Part shown: positions 27,002 to 36,714 of the stretch, piece by piece
Layout of the letters: each line of letters begins with the position of its first letter
Position numbering within the stretch: the stretch's first letter is position 1
Assembly (NCBI RefSeq): GCF_016811105.1
Contig: NZ_JAFBGM010000001.1
Span: 62,001 to 126,000 of the forward strand
Direction: 5' to 3'
From: Aurantibacter crassamenti
GTDB taxonomy: Bacteria > Bacteroidota > Bacteroidia > Flavobacteriales > Flavobacteriaceae
Length of the DNA: 64,000 nt
The notes under the pieces: model-generated
The model's input: only the letters and a program-made list of their open reading frames with translations
Database searches by the model: none
Told to the model about the DNA's origin: nothing
Translations under genes and position numbers: made by a program

Positions 27002-29158
27002 ATGAAATTATCGAAAATACCTTCTTCTTATAAACTCTATGTCATCATATTGATTATTGCAGTTGGCATTTTACTCTTTACTGCGGCAATAGTCTACAAG
27101 CAAACAACAGGCCTACAGAAAAGTTCAGAATTAGTGAGTCATTCGCTAGAAGTTCAAAAAGAAATAAACAATCTTTTTGCAAGTTACACCCTACTGGTAG
27201 CCACGCAATTTGATGTACTCTTAAAAGACGATTCAAAATTACGAGACAATGTATTTACCTATCAAAATGAAGGTAATGAATCTATGGCTCGATTAAAAGA
27301 GCTAACAAAGGATAACATAATACAACAAAATCATCTAAAAGAAATGGATGGGCTAAATGCCCAATTGTACAACCGAGTAGTTTCATCAACGCTAGACACT
27401 ACATCTAAAAAAGACTCCGTTTTAAAGGCGAATGTACAATACATTATCACCATCGACTTATTAGAAGATATACTTCAACTTAAGGAAGATATGATGTTAG
27501 AAGAGGAAAGCAAATTAGAGCAGCGCAAAGAAGATTACAGCTCTCGCATTTCTTTAACACCTGTGGCTTCAATTGCATCTTTTTTGTTTTCATTATTGAT
27601 TTTTCTGTTTGCCTTTCAAAAAATAAATTCAAGCAGAAAAAGGATTACAAATACTCAGATGTTTTTAGAGAAAATTTTAAAATCTACCAACAATGTAGTA
27701 GTATACTATGAGCCCATACATAATCAAAATGGCAAAATTATCGATTTCAATATAGCGTATTCTAATGATGTCATAGTCGATGCTACTGGTGATACCGCAG
27801 ATGAAATCATCGGCAGAAAAATGAGCGATGTATACCCAGTTATGCTCGAAAACGGTGTATCTGACATCATGATAAAAAGTTATGAAACTAATTCCATTCA
27901 ACAGATAGAAAAAGAATATACCGAATTCTTTGGTACGCCTCAAGTGTTTTCAAGCACGGCATCTAAACTAGATGAAGGTGTATTATTGATTTCTGCCGAG
28001 AAAACAGCAGAAGTAATGGCTGAACGAAAGTTAAAGTCTTTGAATAAAAATCTAACCATTCAAAATACTATTCTCACTGATGCGGAAAGATTAGCGAAAA
28101 TTGGAAGTTTCCAATGGGATTTAATTTCTTTAGAATCTACCATATCAGATAATTATTACCGAATTCTAGGTTATGAACCTGGTGAGCTAGAATTAAACCC
28201 CGAAAACCACAGAAAGTTGATTCATCCTGATGATGTTAAACTTTATGATTTAAACTTTAAAAAAGCGGTAGAAAATAATACTATAGAAGATACTACCTAT
28301 CGCGTACTAACTAAAAACAAAAAAATCAAGTACCTCAATACTTCCGGTCATATAGAAAATAATACCGTCATAGGTCTAGTAAGAGATGTTACCTCAGAAT
28401 TAAAAGCTGAACAAAAACTGCGTGACAAAAACCGAGATTTAAAAAGGTCTAATGAAGAATTAGAATCTTTTAACCGTGTAGCTAGCCATGATTTGCAAGA
28501 ACCTTTGCGTAAAATTCAAATGTTTATCTCACGTCTCTCTTCTGCTGAACTTGACAATTTATCTGTAAAAGGCAGAGGCTATATTGAAAAAGTAAACTCT
28601 TCTGCAAATCGCATGCAGACGCTTGTTAAGTATCTATTATCCTATTCGCGCATCAATAAAACCAAAGACGACTTTGTAAAAATAAATCTTGATGACGTAT
28701 TAGATAAGGTAAAAGAAGATTTAGAAGACCGTATAAAAGAAACAGGGGTACATATTGCTATTGACAATATGCCTACTTTAAAAGCTGTTCCGTTTCAAAT
28801 GGAACAATTGTTTAATAATCTGCTATCAAACGCTATCAAATATCGCAATGCAGATGTTGAATCAAAAATCATTATTGATTGCAAGAAAGTTACTAGCAAA
28901 CAAATAGGTGATGATTTTGTTACGAAATCAAAAAAATATTATCGTATTTCAATTATGGATAACGGTATTGGTTTTAATCAAGAAAATGCCAAGAAAATTT
29001 TTGAACTATTTCAACGGCTACATCAAAAACACGAGTATTCTGGTACGGGTATCGGTTTGGCCATCTGCAAAAAAATTGTAGAAAACCATAACGGACATAT
29101 TGTGGCAGAGAGTGCACCTGGTGAAGGCTCTACTTTCTGTATATATCTTCCTGCTTAA
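27002..29158 (+). CDS. Membrane histidine kinase with CHASE3-like sensor and PAS domains
   Basis: 718 residues. Membrane segments near 11-31 and 187-208 enclose a helical periplasmic region of CHASE3 type. Then a PAS-like region (about 215-335), a second PAS (about 355-460, IGSFQWDLISLESTISDNYYRILGYEPGEL, RLIHPDD-type HRKLIHPDD), HisKA with H496 in VASHDLQEPLRK, and HATPase (NLLSNAIKYR, DNGIGFN, YSGTGIGLAICKK). This is the common Flavobacteriia kinase plan. Follows the AraC and response-regulator genes; the three likely act together. Signal unknown. Confidence 0.92.
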   Translation: MKLSKIPSSYKLYVIILIIAVGILLFTAAIVYKQTTGLQKSSELVSHSLEVQKEINNLFASYTLLVATQFDVLLKDDSKLRDNVFTYQNEGNESMARLKELTKDNIIQQNHLKEMDGLNAQLYNRVVSSTLDTTSKKDSVLKANVQYIITIDLLEDILQLKEDMMLEEESKLEQRKEDYSSRISLTPVASIASFLFSLLIFLFAFQKINSSRKRITNTQMFLEKILKSTNNVVVYYEPIHNQNGKIIDFNIAYSNDVIVDATGDTADEIIGRKMSDVYPVMLENGVSDIMIKSYETNSIQQIEKEYTEFFGTPQVFSSTASKLDEGVLLISAEKTAEVMAERKLKSLNKNLTIQNTILTDAERLAKIGSFQWDLISLESTISDNYYRILGYEPGELELNPENHRKLIHPDDVKLYDLNFKKAVENNTIEDTTYRVLTKNKKIKYLNTSGHIENNTVIGLVRDVTSELKAEQKLRDKNRDLKRSNEELESFNRVASHDLQEPLRKIQMFISRLSSAELDNLSVKGRGYIEKVNSSANRMQTLVKYLLSYSRINKTKDDFVKINLDDVLDKVKEDLEDRIKETGVHIAIDNMPTLKAVPFQMEQLFNNLLSNAIKYRNADVESKIIIDCKKVTSKQIGDDFVTKSKKYYRISIMDNGIGFNQENAKKIFELFQRLHQKHEYSGTGIGLAICKKIVENHNGHIVAESAPGEGSTFCIYLPA

Positions 29159-29346
29159 ATCAAAAAACACCTATAACCTTCCTATAAATAAGATAGGTTT
29201 AAGCTCATTTATAATTGAAATAAACATCCTCAAAGGTTTTCAATTTTTTATGGTAAAAACTAGCTCATTCCATTCTTTTTCTAGCTTTTACCCTGAAAAA
29301 CCTACCAAATCATAAAATTATATAAGGGAATACCATAATTGTGTAA

Positions 29347-29386
29347 CACAAGAGGCGCTCTCTTGTGGCAACTTTGTAGTGTACAA
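29347..29386 (+). promoter_or_regulatory. Palindromic operator candidate plus promoter -7 region
   Basis: CACAAGAG (29347-29354) and CTCTTGTG (29360-29367) are perfect complements over GCGCT. Directly after it is CAACTTTG followed by TTTGTAGTGTACAA (29373-29386), a 14-mer that recurs exactly at 41449-41462 before another small stress-protein gene. The arrangement suggests a shared promoter class, here with an overlapping operator. Confidence 0.45.
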
Positions 29387-29423
29387 TTAAAACAGGTACA
29401 AAAACAACTAAAGTCACAACAGT

Positions 29424-29570
29424 ATGAGCACTTCAAATAATTATTTTGACCAAAACGCACGAGTAGGTAAAACTAGGAGCTACAATGAATATCAATCAGA
29501 AGTTAGTAAGCATTTAGACTTACAACCTGAAGTAGGCGGCCAAGAAAATGAAGAATTAAGCATTGGGTAA
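29424..29570 (+). CDS. Small polar protein of unknown function
   Basis: 48 residues, Asn/Gln/Glu-rich, no hydrophobic segment (MSTSNNYFDQNARVGKTR, then YNEYQSEVSKHLDLQ). Supported by the promoter-like 14-mer 37 bp upstream and by the tight join to the next small membrane-protein gene. I do not recognise it. A cytosolic stress-type protein is possible. Confidence 0.5.
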   Translation: MSTSNNYFDQNARVGKTRSYNEYQSEVSKHLDLQPEVGGQENEELSIG

Positions 29571-29574
29571 AACA

Positions 29575-29775
29575 ATGCTAAACCTCGAAGCCAAATCAAG
29601 CTCTTTTAATTCTAACATTAATTCAATGTCAAAAATTTTAAACAGCATAGCGGCTTTTAGCATGATTACTTGGATCATAGGGTTCTTTTTTTACAATTCT
29701 GGTCCCATAGTACATCTGTTGTTAGCATCTTCAATAGGACTACTAATAGTAAAGGTTCTACTTGAAAAACAATAA
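29575..29775 (+). CDS. Small two-helix membrane protein, DUF5670-like
   Basis: 66 residues from ATG 29575; a TTG at 29563 would add four. Two membrane helices (about 22-40 and 43-60: AAFSMITWIIGFFFYN and GPIVHLLLASSIGLLIVKVLL). The GFFFYNSG.IVHLLL segment resembles the lmo0937-type protein at 23257-23424. It follows the small polar ORF by 4 bp and precedes an AraC gene by 28 bp, so all three probably share a transcript. Confidence 0.65.
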   Translation: MLNLEAKSSSFNSNINSMSKILNSIAAFSMITWIIGFFFYNSGPIVHLLLASSIGLLIVKVLLEKQ

Positions 29776-29803
29776 TAAAAAACATAACTAAAAAACAATC
29801 ATC

Positions 29804-30820
29804 ATGAAAACTATAAAAATCACCTCAACAATATTAGAAGTACTTTTTGAACAACTTCAAGCACAATTAGGCGGAACATTTCAAAATTCATCTAAAGAAT
29901 TTTCTTTAGAATTAAATAATGGACTTGCGAAGGGTTTCATTACAGGTAACTCAACAGAAGAAGCAATTTCATATATAGAATATGATATCACTTTTAATGA
30001 AGATGTAGTTTTAGTTCATGAATCAGATGAAAACCACCCGATTCAATTTAGCTATTGTTCAAAGGGACAGTTAATGCAGAGTTTTGGAACCTTTGGTAAA
30101 AAATATAGATTAGGCCAATTTCAAACAGGAATTATTTCTAATGCTTCAAAGCAAAATACATGTTTACATTTTAGAAAAGATGAAGAAGTGAAGGTTTCTA
30201 TGATTCAGGTTGACGCTGATGAAGTTAACGATGAAGATTTGAAATTTCAGTTGCAGAACACTTTCGCGCCAAATACTTCTTCAAACACCTTTGCGTACGT
30301 GGGGTCATTCAATTTGAAAATTGCAGAGCGTATTCAACAATTAGATGCTGTATCTCAAAAGGGTATTGTTCGTAACTTATTAATCAACGGATTAGTATAC
30401 TTAATTCTAGCATTAGAAATACAGCAACATACTGAAGACATGGCAAATGCAGAAAGCAACAATGGCTCATTAACTAAAAAAGAGATGGAAGATGTGAATG
30501 AACTATCTGAGTTAATTCGCAATTATCCTGAAATACAATACAGTCTAAAATATTTAAGCAAAAAATCTGGCTTATCACCTTTTAAATTACAAGAAGGATT
30601 TAAAGCATTACACGGTAGAACAGTATCTGACTTTGTAAGAAACGTTCGAGTAGAAGCTGCTGAAAAGTTAATTCGAACTTCAGATTTGAATATTTCTGAA
30701 GTTGTGTATACAGTAGGGTTAACAAGTAGAAGTTATTTTTCAAAAATATTTAAAGAAAAATATAACTGTAGCCCTAAGCATTATCAAAATCATCAAAATT
30801 CAATGGCTGTTACAGCATAA
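29804..30820 (+). CDS. AraC-family transcriptional regulator
   Basis: 338 residues. N-terminal ~200 residues are a ligand-type domain with no motif I can name (contains VHESDENHPIQFSYCSKGQL). C-terminal double HTH: LKYLSKKSGLSPFKLQEGFKALHGRTVSDFVRNVRVEAAEKLIRTSDLNISEVVYTVGLTSRSYFSKIFKEKYNCSPKHY, split over residues about 240-330. Located right after two small stress-type genes; it could respond to the same signal. Ends before two terminator hairpins. Confidence 0.9.
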   Translation: MKTIKITSTILEVLFEQLQAQLGGTFQNSSKEFSLELNNGLAKGFITGNSTEEAISYIEYDITFNEDVVLVHESDENHPIQFSYCSKGQLMQSFGTFGKKYRLGQFQTGIISNASKQNTCLHFRKDEEVKVSMIQVDADEVNDEDLKFQLQNTFAPNTSSNTFAYVGSFNLKIAERIQQLDAVSQKGIVRNLLINGLVYLILALEIQQHTEDMANAESNNGSLTKKEMEDVNELSELIRNYPEIQYSLKYLSKKSGLSPFKLQEGFKALHGRTVSDFVRNVRVEAAEKLIRTSDLNISEVVYTVGLTSRSYFSKIFKEKYNCSPKHYQNHQNSMAVTA

Positions 30821-30840
30821 TATTTGAATAATTCCCCCAA

Positions 30841-30873
30841 AAAATCGTCTACATTTTAGTAGGCGATTTTTAT
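30841..30873 (+). terminator. Intrinsic terminator of the AraC gene
   Basis: AAAATCGTCTAC and GTAGGCGATTTT (one G-T wobble) over a six-base loop, followed by T-rich DNA; 20 bp past the AraC stop. Confidence 0.7.
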
Positions 30874-30877
30874 TATC

Positions 30878-30927
30878 AATACTCATTAACCAAAATTAGA
30901 ATTTTGGTTAATGAGTATTTTTTTTGC
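30878..30927 (+). terminator. Second terminator-like perfect 20-bp inverted repeat
   Basis: 30878-30897 and 30900-30919 are perfect complements with only two bases between, followed by a run of T. It comes right after the first hairpin, so it acts as a tandem backup or as a barrier toward the minus-strand dps gene. Confidence 0.6.
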
Positions 30928-31073
30928 TAGCATAAACTTAGATTGCTCTATTCTTAATAGAATATTTTTGTTCGTACAAACAGTAGAAATAAACTTTATA
31001 ATTCAACACCTATTTTTAATGGTAAAGAGCTTTAACATCTTTAATAGATGTACATTAAACTAATTTAATAGCA

Positions 31074-31102
31074 CAAAAAAACGACAGGAATAAACCTATC
31101 GT
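31074..31102 (-). terminator. Intrinsic terminator of dps
   Basis: ACGACAGG (31081-31088) pairs with CCTATCGT (31095-31102) with one G-T wobble; on the minus strand a T7 run follows. Located 31 bp past the dps stop. Confidence 0.65.
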
Positions 31103-31132
31103 CTTACACAATCAACATTTTCTAGAGAACTT

Positions 31133-31621
31133 CTAGAATTCTTTTAATGTAGCACGCATCATCCAAGCCATTTGTTCATGTGTCTGCATTAAAGCAGTTA
31201 TGAAGTCTGCTGTACCTTCATCATTGTGTTCTTCAGCATTCTCACTAATACTTTTTCTGATAAACTTTATGATGTTATCATGATCTTTTAAGAGAATTGT
31301 AAAAAACCCTTTTGTGTTGTTTTGCTCTGGTCCGTCTTCTTTCAGCTGCGATGCCTCTAAAAATTGTTCCATTGTACCTGGCGCATAAAATCCGAGCATA
31401 CGAATACGTTCGGCGATTTCATCAATCGAAGCTTCTAACTTATTATATTGTTCTTCTAGAAAAACATGCTTAGAGTGAAAGTCAATACCTTCAATATTCC
31501 AATGTGCATTTCTTGTTTTAATATACAGCACGTGCTCATCGGCAAGAAGTTGCTTCAACATATCTACAACTGCTTCTCTATTTTTCTTTTTTATACCTAT
31601 CTCGGCCTTCATAGTTTCCAT
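31133..31621 (-). CDS. dps: Dps-type DNA-binding ferritin
   Basis: 162 residues. Ferroxidase-site residues are seen at the dimer interface: H in KTRNAHWNIEGIDFHSKHVFLEEQYNKLEASIDEIAERIRMLG gives the H...D...E set. Four-helix ferritin-like layout without a long basic tail. Dps proteins oxidise iron with peroxide and store it, protecting DNA. Start ATG 31621 (METMKAEIG); M4 is an alternative. Own terminator, so monocistronic. Fits the stress theme of this part of the window. Confidence 0.92.
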   Translation of the reverse strand: METMKAEIGIKKKNREAVVDMLKQLLADEHVLYIKTRNAHWNIEGIDFHSKHVFLEEQYNKLEASIDEIAERIRMLGFYAPGTMEQFLEASQLKEDGPEQNNTKGFFTILLKDHDNIIKFIRKSISENAEEHNDEGTADFITALMQTHEQMAWMMRATLKEF

Positions 31622-31729
31622 TATTTTAGATTTTAAATTATACCCTAAATTATAGGTAAACTACCAATGCTATTGATGGAAACGATAAAAGGATTAACGC
31701 AAAAAAACTAAGAATAAATCATCGGTTAA

Positions 31730-32950
31730 TTACTTAATCAACTCAGGCACTACTAATAGTCGTTCTGGACCCAGATATTTAAAAGCAACAAAGAATACTA
31801 TAACTGATGTTATCATACCAATCATGAATATGGTATATGTCACTCGTAATATTTTATATTTTCTTGCAAGTACAACACCCAAAAAATATAAATCTTTCGT
31901 AAGACTTTCATATATATAATCTTTATCACCAAGCATATCTTTTATGGCAAATTGATAATCTTTTAACGCCATCATATGAAAATTTCCAAAGAAAAGTAAG
32001 TTCACTTTTTTTGCCTTTACATCTTTCATATCAAATTCACCACTTGTTATATTTGGCCTTGTGGCAGAAATTGACAGAACCATAGAAACGATACTAAAAA
32101 TGACGAAAATGAGAGTGGGGTAAATCAAATAATCGTTGGATGGGTTATCTAATTTTGGTATTAAATTTGAAAGAACTAATGATATAATTATTGCATTTAC
32201 AGAAAGTAGAATATTGGCTTTGGTATCTGCAATATCACTTAGTTTGATATGATTACGTAAAGTAACTCTATACAATGTTTGAATACCCCTATCTGGACTT
32301 TCACTTTTAAGAGCAGCCTTTAATTTTTCTTTACGAACAAGCTTTTTATCAGCCTTCTTTTTTTTAATAAGCCTACGTAGGTTTTTATTCTTTCTTTCTT
32401 GCCAATTTTTTTGAGCATAATCCGTATAAAAGCGATGCTCATTTCTAAATAGATTTATGTTAGCATTACGCCATTCTGTTTCGCTTAAGTCTTTAGCGGT
32501 TGTACTTTTTATTTCAACCTTTAATAACTCAGCAAGTTCTGGATAATTTTTCTTTCCTAAATGCGACCAATCGGCATCGCGTATAATTTTCTCTAACTCA
32601 GTAGTTGGTACGTAATATCTTTCAGTTGCCATGATTAATTTACAAATCGTATCAATATTTTCTGATCCATAATTAGCTTTCGTCAAATAATTGACTGCCA
32701 TAAGACAACTCTGTTTTTCATGCTCTTGAATCATACTTACGTAACCAACATCATGAAACCATGCAGCTACAAGTACCAGTTCTTTTGACTGCGCATCAAT
32801 TGGCATATCTGCCATAATCTCTTGCGCACTATTTACCACATATAAAGTATGTTTTAAATTGTGATAAACGTATGACCCATCAAGTTCACTATTCAGTATT
32901 GCTGTTACATGAGCGGCAACTTTATCAAGTATATTGTCAGATTTGACCAT
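31730..32950 (-). CDS. HD-domain phosphohydrolase fused to a Pycsar-effector-like (DUF5706) membrane module
   Basis: 406 residues. The HD domain spans about 1-150 (H34 in NLKHTLYVV, H66-D67 in AAWFHDVGY, D125/D127 in RDADWSH). A basic linker (185-215) leads to a DUF5706 module: LSDIADTKANILLSVNAIIIS (238-258) with membrane segments near 247-265, 277-297 and 371-392. In Pycsar defence, similar membrane modules (PycTM) respond to cyclic pyrimidine nucleotides; HD-fused forms are also common as apparent housekeeping genes in Flavobacteriia. A nucleotide-handling enzyme tied to a membrane effector is a fair reading; the ligand is unknown. Confidence 0.82.
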   Translation of the reverse strand: MVKSDNILDKVAAHVTAILNSELDGSYVYHNLKHTLYVVNSAQEIMADMPIDAQSKELVLVAAWFHDVGYVSMIQEHEKQSCLMAVNYLTKANYGSENIDTICKLIMATERYYVPTTELEKIIRDADWSHLGKKNYPELAELLKVEIKSTTAKDLSETEWRNANINLFRNEHRFYTDYAQKNWQERKNKNLRRLIKKKKADKKLVRKEKLKAALKSESPDRGIQTLYRVTLRNHIKLSDIADTKANILLSVNAIIISLVLSNLIPKLDNPSNDYLIYPTLIFVIFSIVSMVLSISATRPNITSGEFDMKDVKAKKVNLLFFGNFHMMALKDYQFAIKDMLGDKDYIYESLTKDLYFLGVVLARKYKILRVTYTIFMIGMITSVIVFFVAFKYLGPERLLVVPELIK

Positions 32951-32988
32951 AGCTTTATATATTTTTTTATTAATAAATTGAGTTAAGA

Positions 32989-35900
32989 CTATAGTGATAA
33001 ACCAAAGCCAAACTGCACTATATTTCCTTCCTTTGAATTGAAATATCCCAAGTTAAGGGTTAATGCCTTGAGACTGCTAACCCAAAAACCTAGTCCTTGA
33101 GAGGTATGCCAAACATTAGAATCATTAGTAGGCTCCCAAACGCGACCATAATCAAAACCACCATACATACCAATAGTAACTGGTGACACAGCAGTGATAT
33201 AGCGTTTCAATTTTAATTTTAAATCTGTAGAATGATATAGATAAGATCTTCCTGTAAAACGTTCATCGCGAAAGCCTCTTAGACCATTATTACCACCTAA
33301 TGATGGAGCATGGTAAAAAAAGGTATCTCCGCCACCAATAATACTTTTATACTCTGCATTTGTAGCTACTACCAAATTACCAGAAGAAATAAGTTTATGA
33401 TCTAAACCAACATTTAAGGCACCGTAACCAAAATCATTACCGTCATTATTAAGGTTTGTTTTGTATCCTAAAGAAAAATCAAATTGAAGTGCTTTTGTAG
33501 GGAAATCACCTGCATTACCATTTCTATATTTACCTGTAATTTCTGCACCTATATAATTTTGAGAATTAAATATATCGGGATTCAAATTTGATGGAGTGAA
33601 CAATCGCCCCTCTGTTTCATTTACCTTAAATGATTCAAAAACACCTCTAATGCGCAGGCTATGGTAAGCCAAACCTAAACTGGCCCGGTACTGTTGTAAT
33701 CGTGCCCGATAAAAATCACGCCCGAAGGCATCTTCTTGATTTACAGTTTCATTACCAAGACCAAAATAATTTTTAGCATATTTATCACTTGTAAAATAAG
33801 CATCAACTTCTACATTCCATTTTGGAATAATATTACCAAATACACCCTGATAGTCCAATTCAGCGGCCTCAAATCCGAAATAGTAAGTACCTGAAAAACT
33901 GTGCTTTTGGCGAAATGAATTTAAGTTTAAACCATTTTTTACATATACATCTTTAAGACCTAGAAATATTCCATCATCGGTTCGAAAACCAGCTTTGGGA
34001 GCCAGAATATTAGTATTATTCTTAAAGTATGTAAAATGATAATTGTTAGTTTTATATAAATCGGTTATTTGCGTACGAGGCTTTTTATTTTCAAAAGTTG
34101 TTTTCTCATGTTCCCACTCATATACTTTTAAGTTGTTATTGTTCGAAACGATAAAAGTATCATCGCCATAACCCCCTAAAAGGCGAACCATAATATTATT
34201 ATCACCCGAACCTTCCACTTTAAAAACGTCATCATCACCTAGACCATAAATTAATAGTTCTTTAGTTTCATCGCGACGAAAAGTTCTCTCATAAAATTGT
34301 TCGTTTTTTTCATCTGATAATATTCTTTTGATCACAACTTTTGTTTCACCTTTTGGTAAACGTGTGATTTCAATACTATCATCTTTTTCGGTAGCAATAA
34401 TCGCCACACTAGTGGAAAGAAACTCACCATATTCACGTGCATTTTCAGAAAGCATTTTTAGTCTTTCTAACAGTGCCATTTTAATAGCAACAATAGCACT
34501 ATCTGAATTAACCTCAGCTGGCAAATTTGAAAATGCATTATCAATAATCTCAGACGTGATATTCTCTTGAATAACCTTTGCTTCTTCTTCCCAAGCTTTT
34601 GCACCTAATTTGGTCACTAAAGTTCGATCTAGACTATAACCGTTATTATTAAGCCATTTAATATTATCGATACTACCATCAAATGTTTGCCATGATCGAC
34701 TCACCGGAACAAAAAGCTTAATAACCTTCATTGCGAATCCATCAAATTTAGGAAAGGAATTATCTCGATCTCGAGGCACTGGCATGAACTCTTTTTGACC
34801 TAAGGAATCTTTAAATTGAATCCATCGCCATTGGTCTTGATGTCTATCCCAATCCCCAATAAGCATATCAAACACACGAGCCCTAATATAGCTTCGCTGA
34901 TCAACTGTATATGATTCATCGCTTTTAATCTTTTCGAGCATATCGGTGGTACTTTCAACATCTGTTACTTTTCCAGATTCGTCAATAGTGCGTTTATACC
35001 CCTTATAATTTGCTTGCTCATCTGAAGGCCTTCTTTCAATAAAGTACAGTTCATCTCCAAAATCTTCTGTGTACTCTTCTAGTACAGGTTGTTTTGGCAA
35101 GTAAAACAAATCAGTATCAGAATGATTAACCCCTGCAGCTTTTGCCAGAGGATTTACTGCTAATTGCAAATATGGATGTGCTGTAGTAAAGAAGTCTGAA
35201 ATTACATCTTCAGCAAAAGTATCTTTATAATCGTCACTATTATAAGCAAGTCCTGGTAGTTTAAATTTTAAGAATTTAAGGGCATTTTTCCGCAATGATC
35301 GCATGGCATATTCTCTTCCATTTTTATCTTCTAACCGTAATGAAAAAGATTGATGACCTCCGCCCTCTTTTGTAACTTTTAATCCGCCATAAAGCGTATC
35401 AAGAAGTGCCACCGGTGCTATTACCTCTTTACCATAATAACTTCTATAGCGATTACCCCATAAAAATTTATGAAAACCGCTCTTATTATAATCTCTTGGA
35501 TTACTTAATACAGATTCCTTTTTTAACGAATCTTCCGTAATTTCAAAATTGTGCTGGCTTTCTTTTATATTAAATTTTGGAAGCACATTATAAGACACTT
35601 TATTTTTACCAGCTTCATCAGTAATCATGGTCACTTTAGAACTACCATCAACATAGTATTCTAACTTTGCGAATCCTTTTTTACCCGCAGTATAAATACC
35701 CTCATAAGCTAGCGAACCACCTATAGCAGTAATATTATCTTTATCTCTATTAGTAGGCGCTGTGCTACCCAAAGAACCACTAACAATTTGATGTAAATTA
35801 CCTCCTGAAAGATATTGCAAACTCTCTTCATGTCCTGAAACTAAAGTAATTCGATCAGAAGCCTGCGCCAAAGAACTCACCATAATACGTAAGTAGTTGT

Positions 35901-36714
35901 ATCGTCTTGAATTAAGATTATTAGGATTAAAAGCACCTAAATCACCTATTACTTGTTGTAAACTACCAAAAACTGGAATGGGCAAAAGATGATTTTTGAA
36001 AGTAGTGTGGCCTGCATTTTCTCCATTACTAAAAACAGGATGATGCATAGCAATAATAATATTTTTGCCTTGACCATCATTTATATATCCTTCTAATTCT
36101 TGAATAAATCGCCTTCTAGTATTAACATCTGAACATTTTTTATTGATGTTTTCAACTCGAGACCAATTGCTAATAAACCATTTTGAGTCGACAAGAATTA
36201 AATCTAAATCATCATTAATTACCTTGTGTTCAAGGGGACAGGCATTTTCAGGGAAAAAATTGATTTTGTCTTTATCAAGGTCTTTAATAAAATCTTCAGT
36301 CCGTTCTAGCTTTTCAGTTTCTGAACTTTTCCATTCATTATTACCAGGAATAAAAATTGTTTTACCTTCAAAATCTTCAATCAAGTTAAGCTGCTTCTTT
36401 AGCATAGCCTTATCAGATTGCCAATTTTTGATGTCGCCTGTAATGTTATCTCCCGTAAAAATTAATGTGGTATTTTCTTCAGCGGATTCTAATTCAACTT
36501 TAAGTTTATTTAAAATTTCGTCAGAAGACCCAACTTCAATATTCCCTAAACCACCAGCTATATAAAAGGTATGATTAACCAATTTCTCACTATCAGTTAT
36601 AACGTTAGAAGTTGAGTCAAACTGAGTTTTAAATGTAGCGCAGGACTGAAATAGGAAGACACCAACAAAAAGGAGTTTAAGAAAATTATTTTTTTTGTTG
36701 TTTTTTAAAAACAT
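32989..36714 (-). CDS. Large lipoprotein: metallophosphoesterase, kinase-like central segment and outer-membrane beta-barrel
   Basis: 1241 residues. Lipobox Cys25 (LFQSC). Residues about 45-340 follow a calcineurin-like phosphoesterase (TGDNI, PGNNEW, AMHHPVFSNG, SGHEES); several usual metal residues differ (GNNE for GNHD, GHEE for GHxH). The central part contains MLIGDWDRHQDQW (D623-R624-H625) followed by PRDRDNSF (648-654), much like the catalytic D..I.N.DRH and metal DN motifs of CotH/FAM20/HipA-type kinases. From about 880 on, alternating aromatic strands form an Omp85/surface-antigen-like barrel ending FGFGLSL. Domain limits are by eye. Confidence 0.8.
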   Translation of the reverse strand: MFLKNNKKNNFLKLLFVGVFLFQSCATFKTQFDSTSNVITDSEKLVNHTFYIAGGLGNIEVGSSDEILNKLKVELESAEENTTLIFTGDNITGDIKNWQSDKAMLKKQLNLIEDFEGKTIFIPGNNEWKSSETEKLERTEDFIKDLDKDKINFFPENACPLEHKVINDDLDLILVDSKWFISNWSRVENINKKCSDVNTRRRFIQELEGYINDGQGKNIIIAMHHPVFSNGENAGHTTFKNHLLPIPVFGSLQQVIGDLGAFNPNNLNSRRYNYLRIMVSSLAQASDRITLVSGHEESLQYLSGGNLHQIVSGSLGSTAPTNRDKDNITAIGGSLAYEGIYTAGKKGFAKLEYYVDGSSKVTMITDEAGKNKVSYNVLPKFNIKESQHNFEITEDSLKKESVLSNPRDYNKSGFHKFLWGNRYRSYYGKEVIAPVALLDTLYGGLKVTKEGGGHQSFSLRLEDKNGREYAMRSLRKNALKFLKFKLPGLAYNSDDYKDTFAEDVISDFFTTAHPYLQLAVNPLAKAAGVNHSDTDLFYLPKQPVLEEYTEDFGDELYFIERRPSDEQANYKGYKRTIDESGKVTDVESTTDMLEKIKSDESYTVDQRSYIRARVFDMLIGDWDRHQDQWRWIQFKDSLGQKEFMPVPRDRDNSFPKFDGFAMKVIKLFVPVSRSWQTFDGSIDNIKWLNNNGYSLDRTLVTKLGAKAWEEEAKVIQENITSEIIDNAFSNLPAEVNSDSAIVAIKMALLERLKMLSENAREYGEFLSTSVAIIATEKDDSIEITRLPKGETKVVIKRILSDEKNEQFYERTFRRDETKELLIYGLGDDDVFKVEGSGDNNIMVRLLGGYGDDTFIVSNNNNLKVYEWEHEKTTFENKKPRTQITDLYKTNNYHFTYFKNNTNILAPKAGFRTDDGIFLGLKDVYVKNGLNLNSFRQKHSFSGTYYFGFEAAELDYQGVFGNIIPKWNVEVDAYFTSDKYAKNYFGLGNETVNQEDAFGRDFYRARLQQYRASLGLAYHSLRIRGVFESFKVNETEGRLFTPSNLNPDIFNSQNYIGAEITGKYRNGNAGDFPTKALQFDFSLGYKTNLNNDGNDFGYGALNVGLDHKLISSGNLVVATNAEYKSIIGGGDTFFYHAPSLGGNNGLRGFRDERFTGRSYLYHSTDLKLKLKRYITAVSPVTIGMYGGFDYGRVWEPTNDSNVWHTSQGLGFWVSSLKALTLNLGYFNSKEGNIVQFGFGLSL

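Noticed and set aside
29100-29315. 71-codon frame overlapping the end of the histidine kinase
   Set aside because: Out of frame with the kinase, no start signal, no family pattern.
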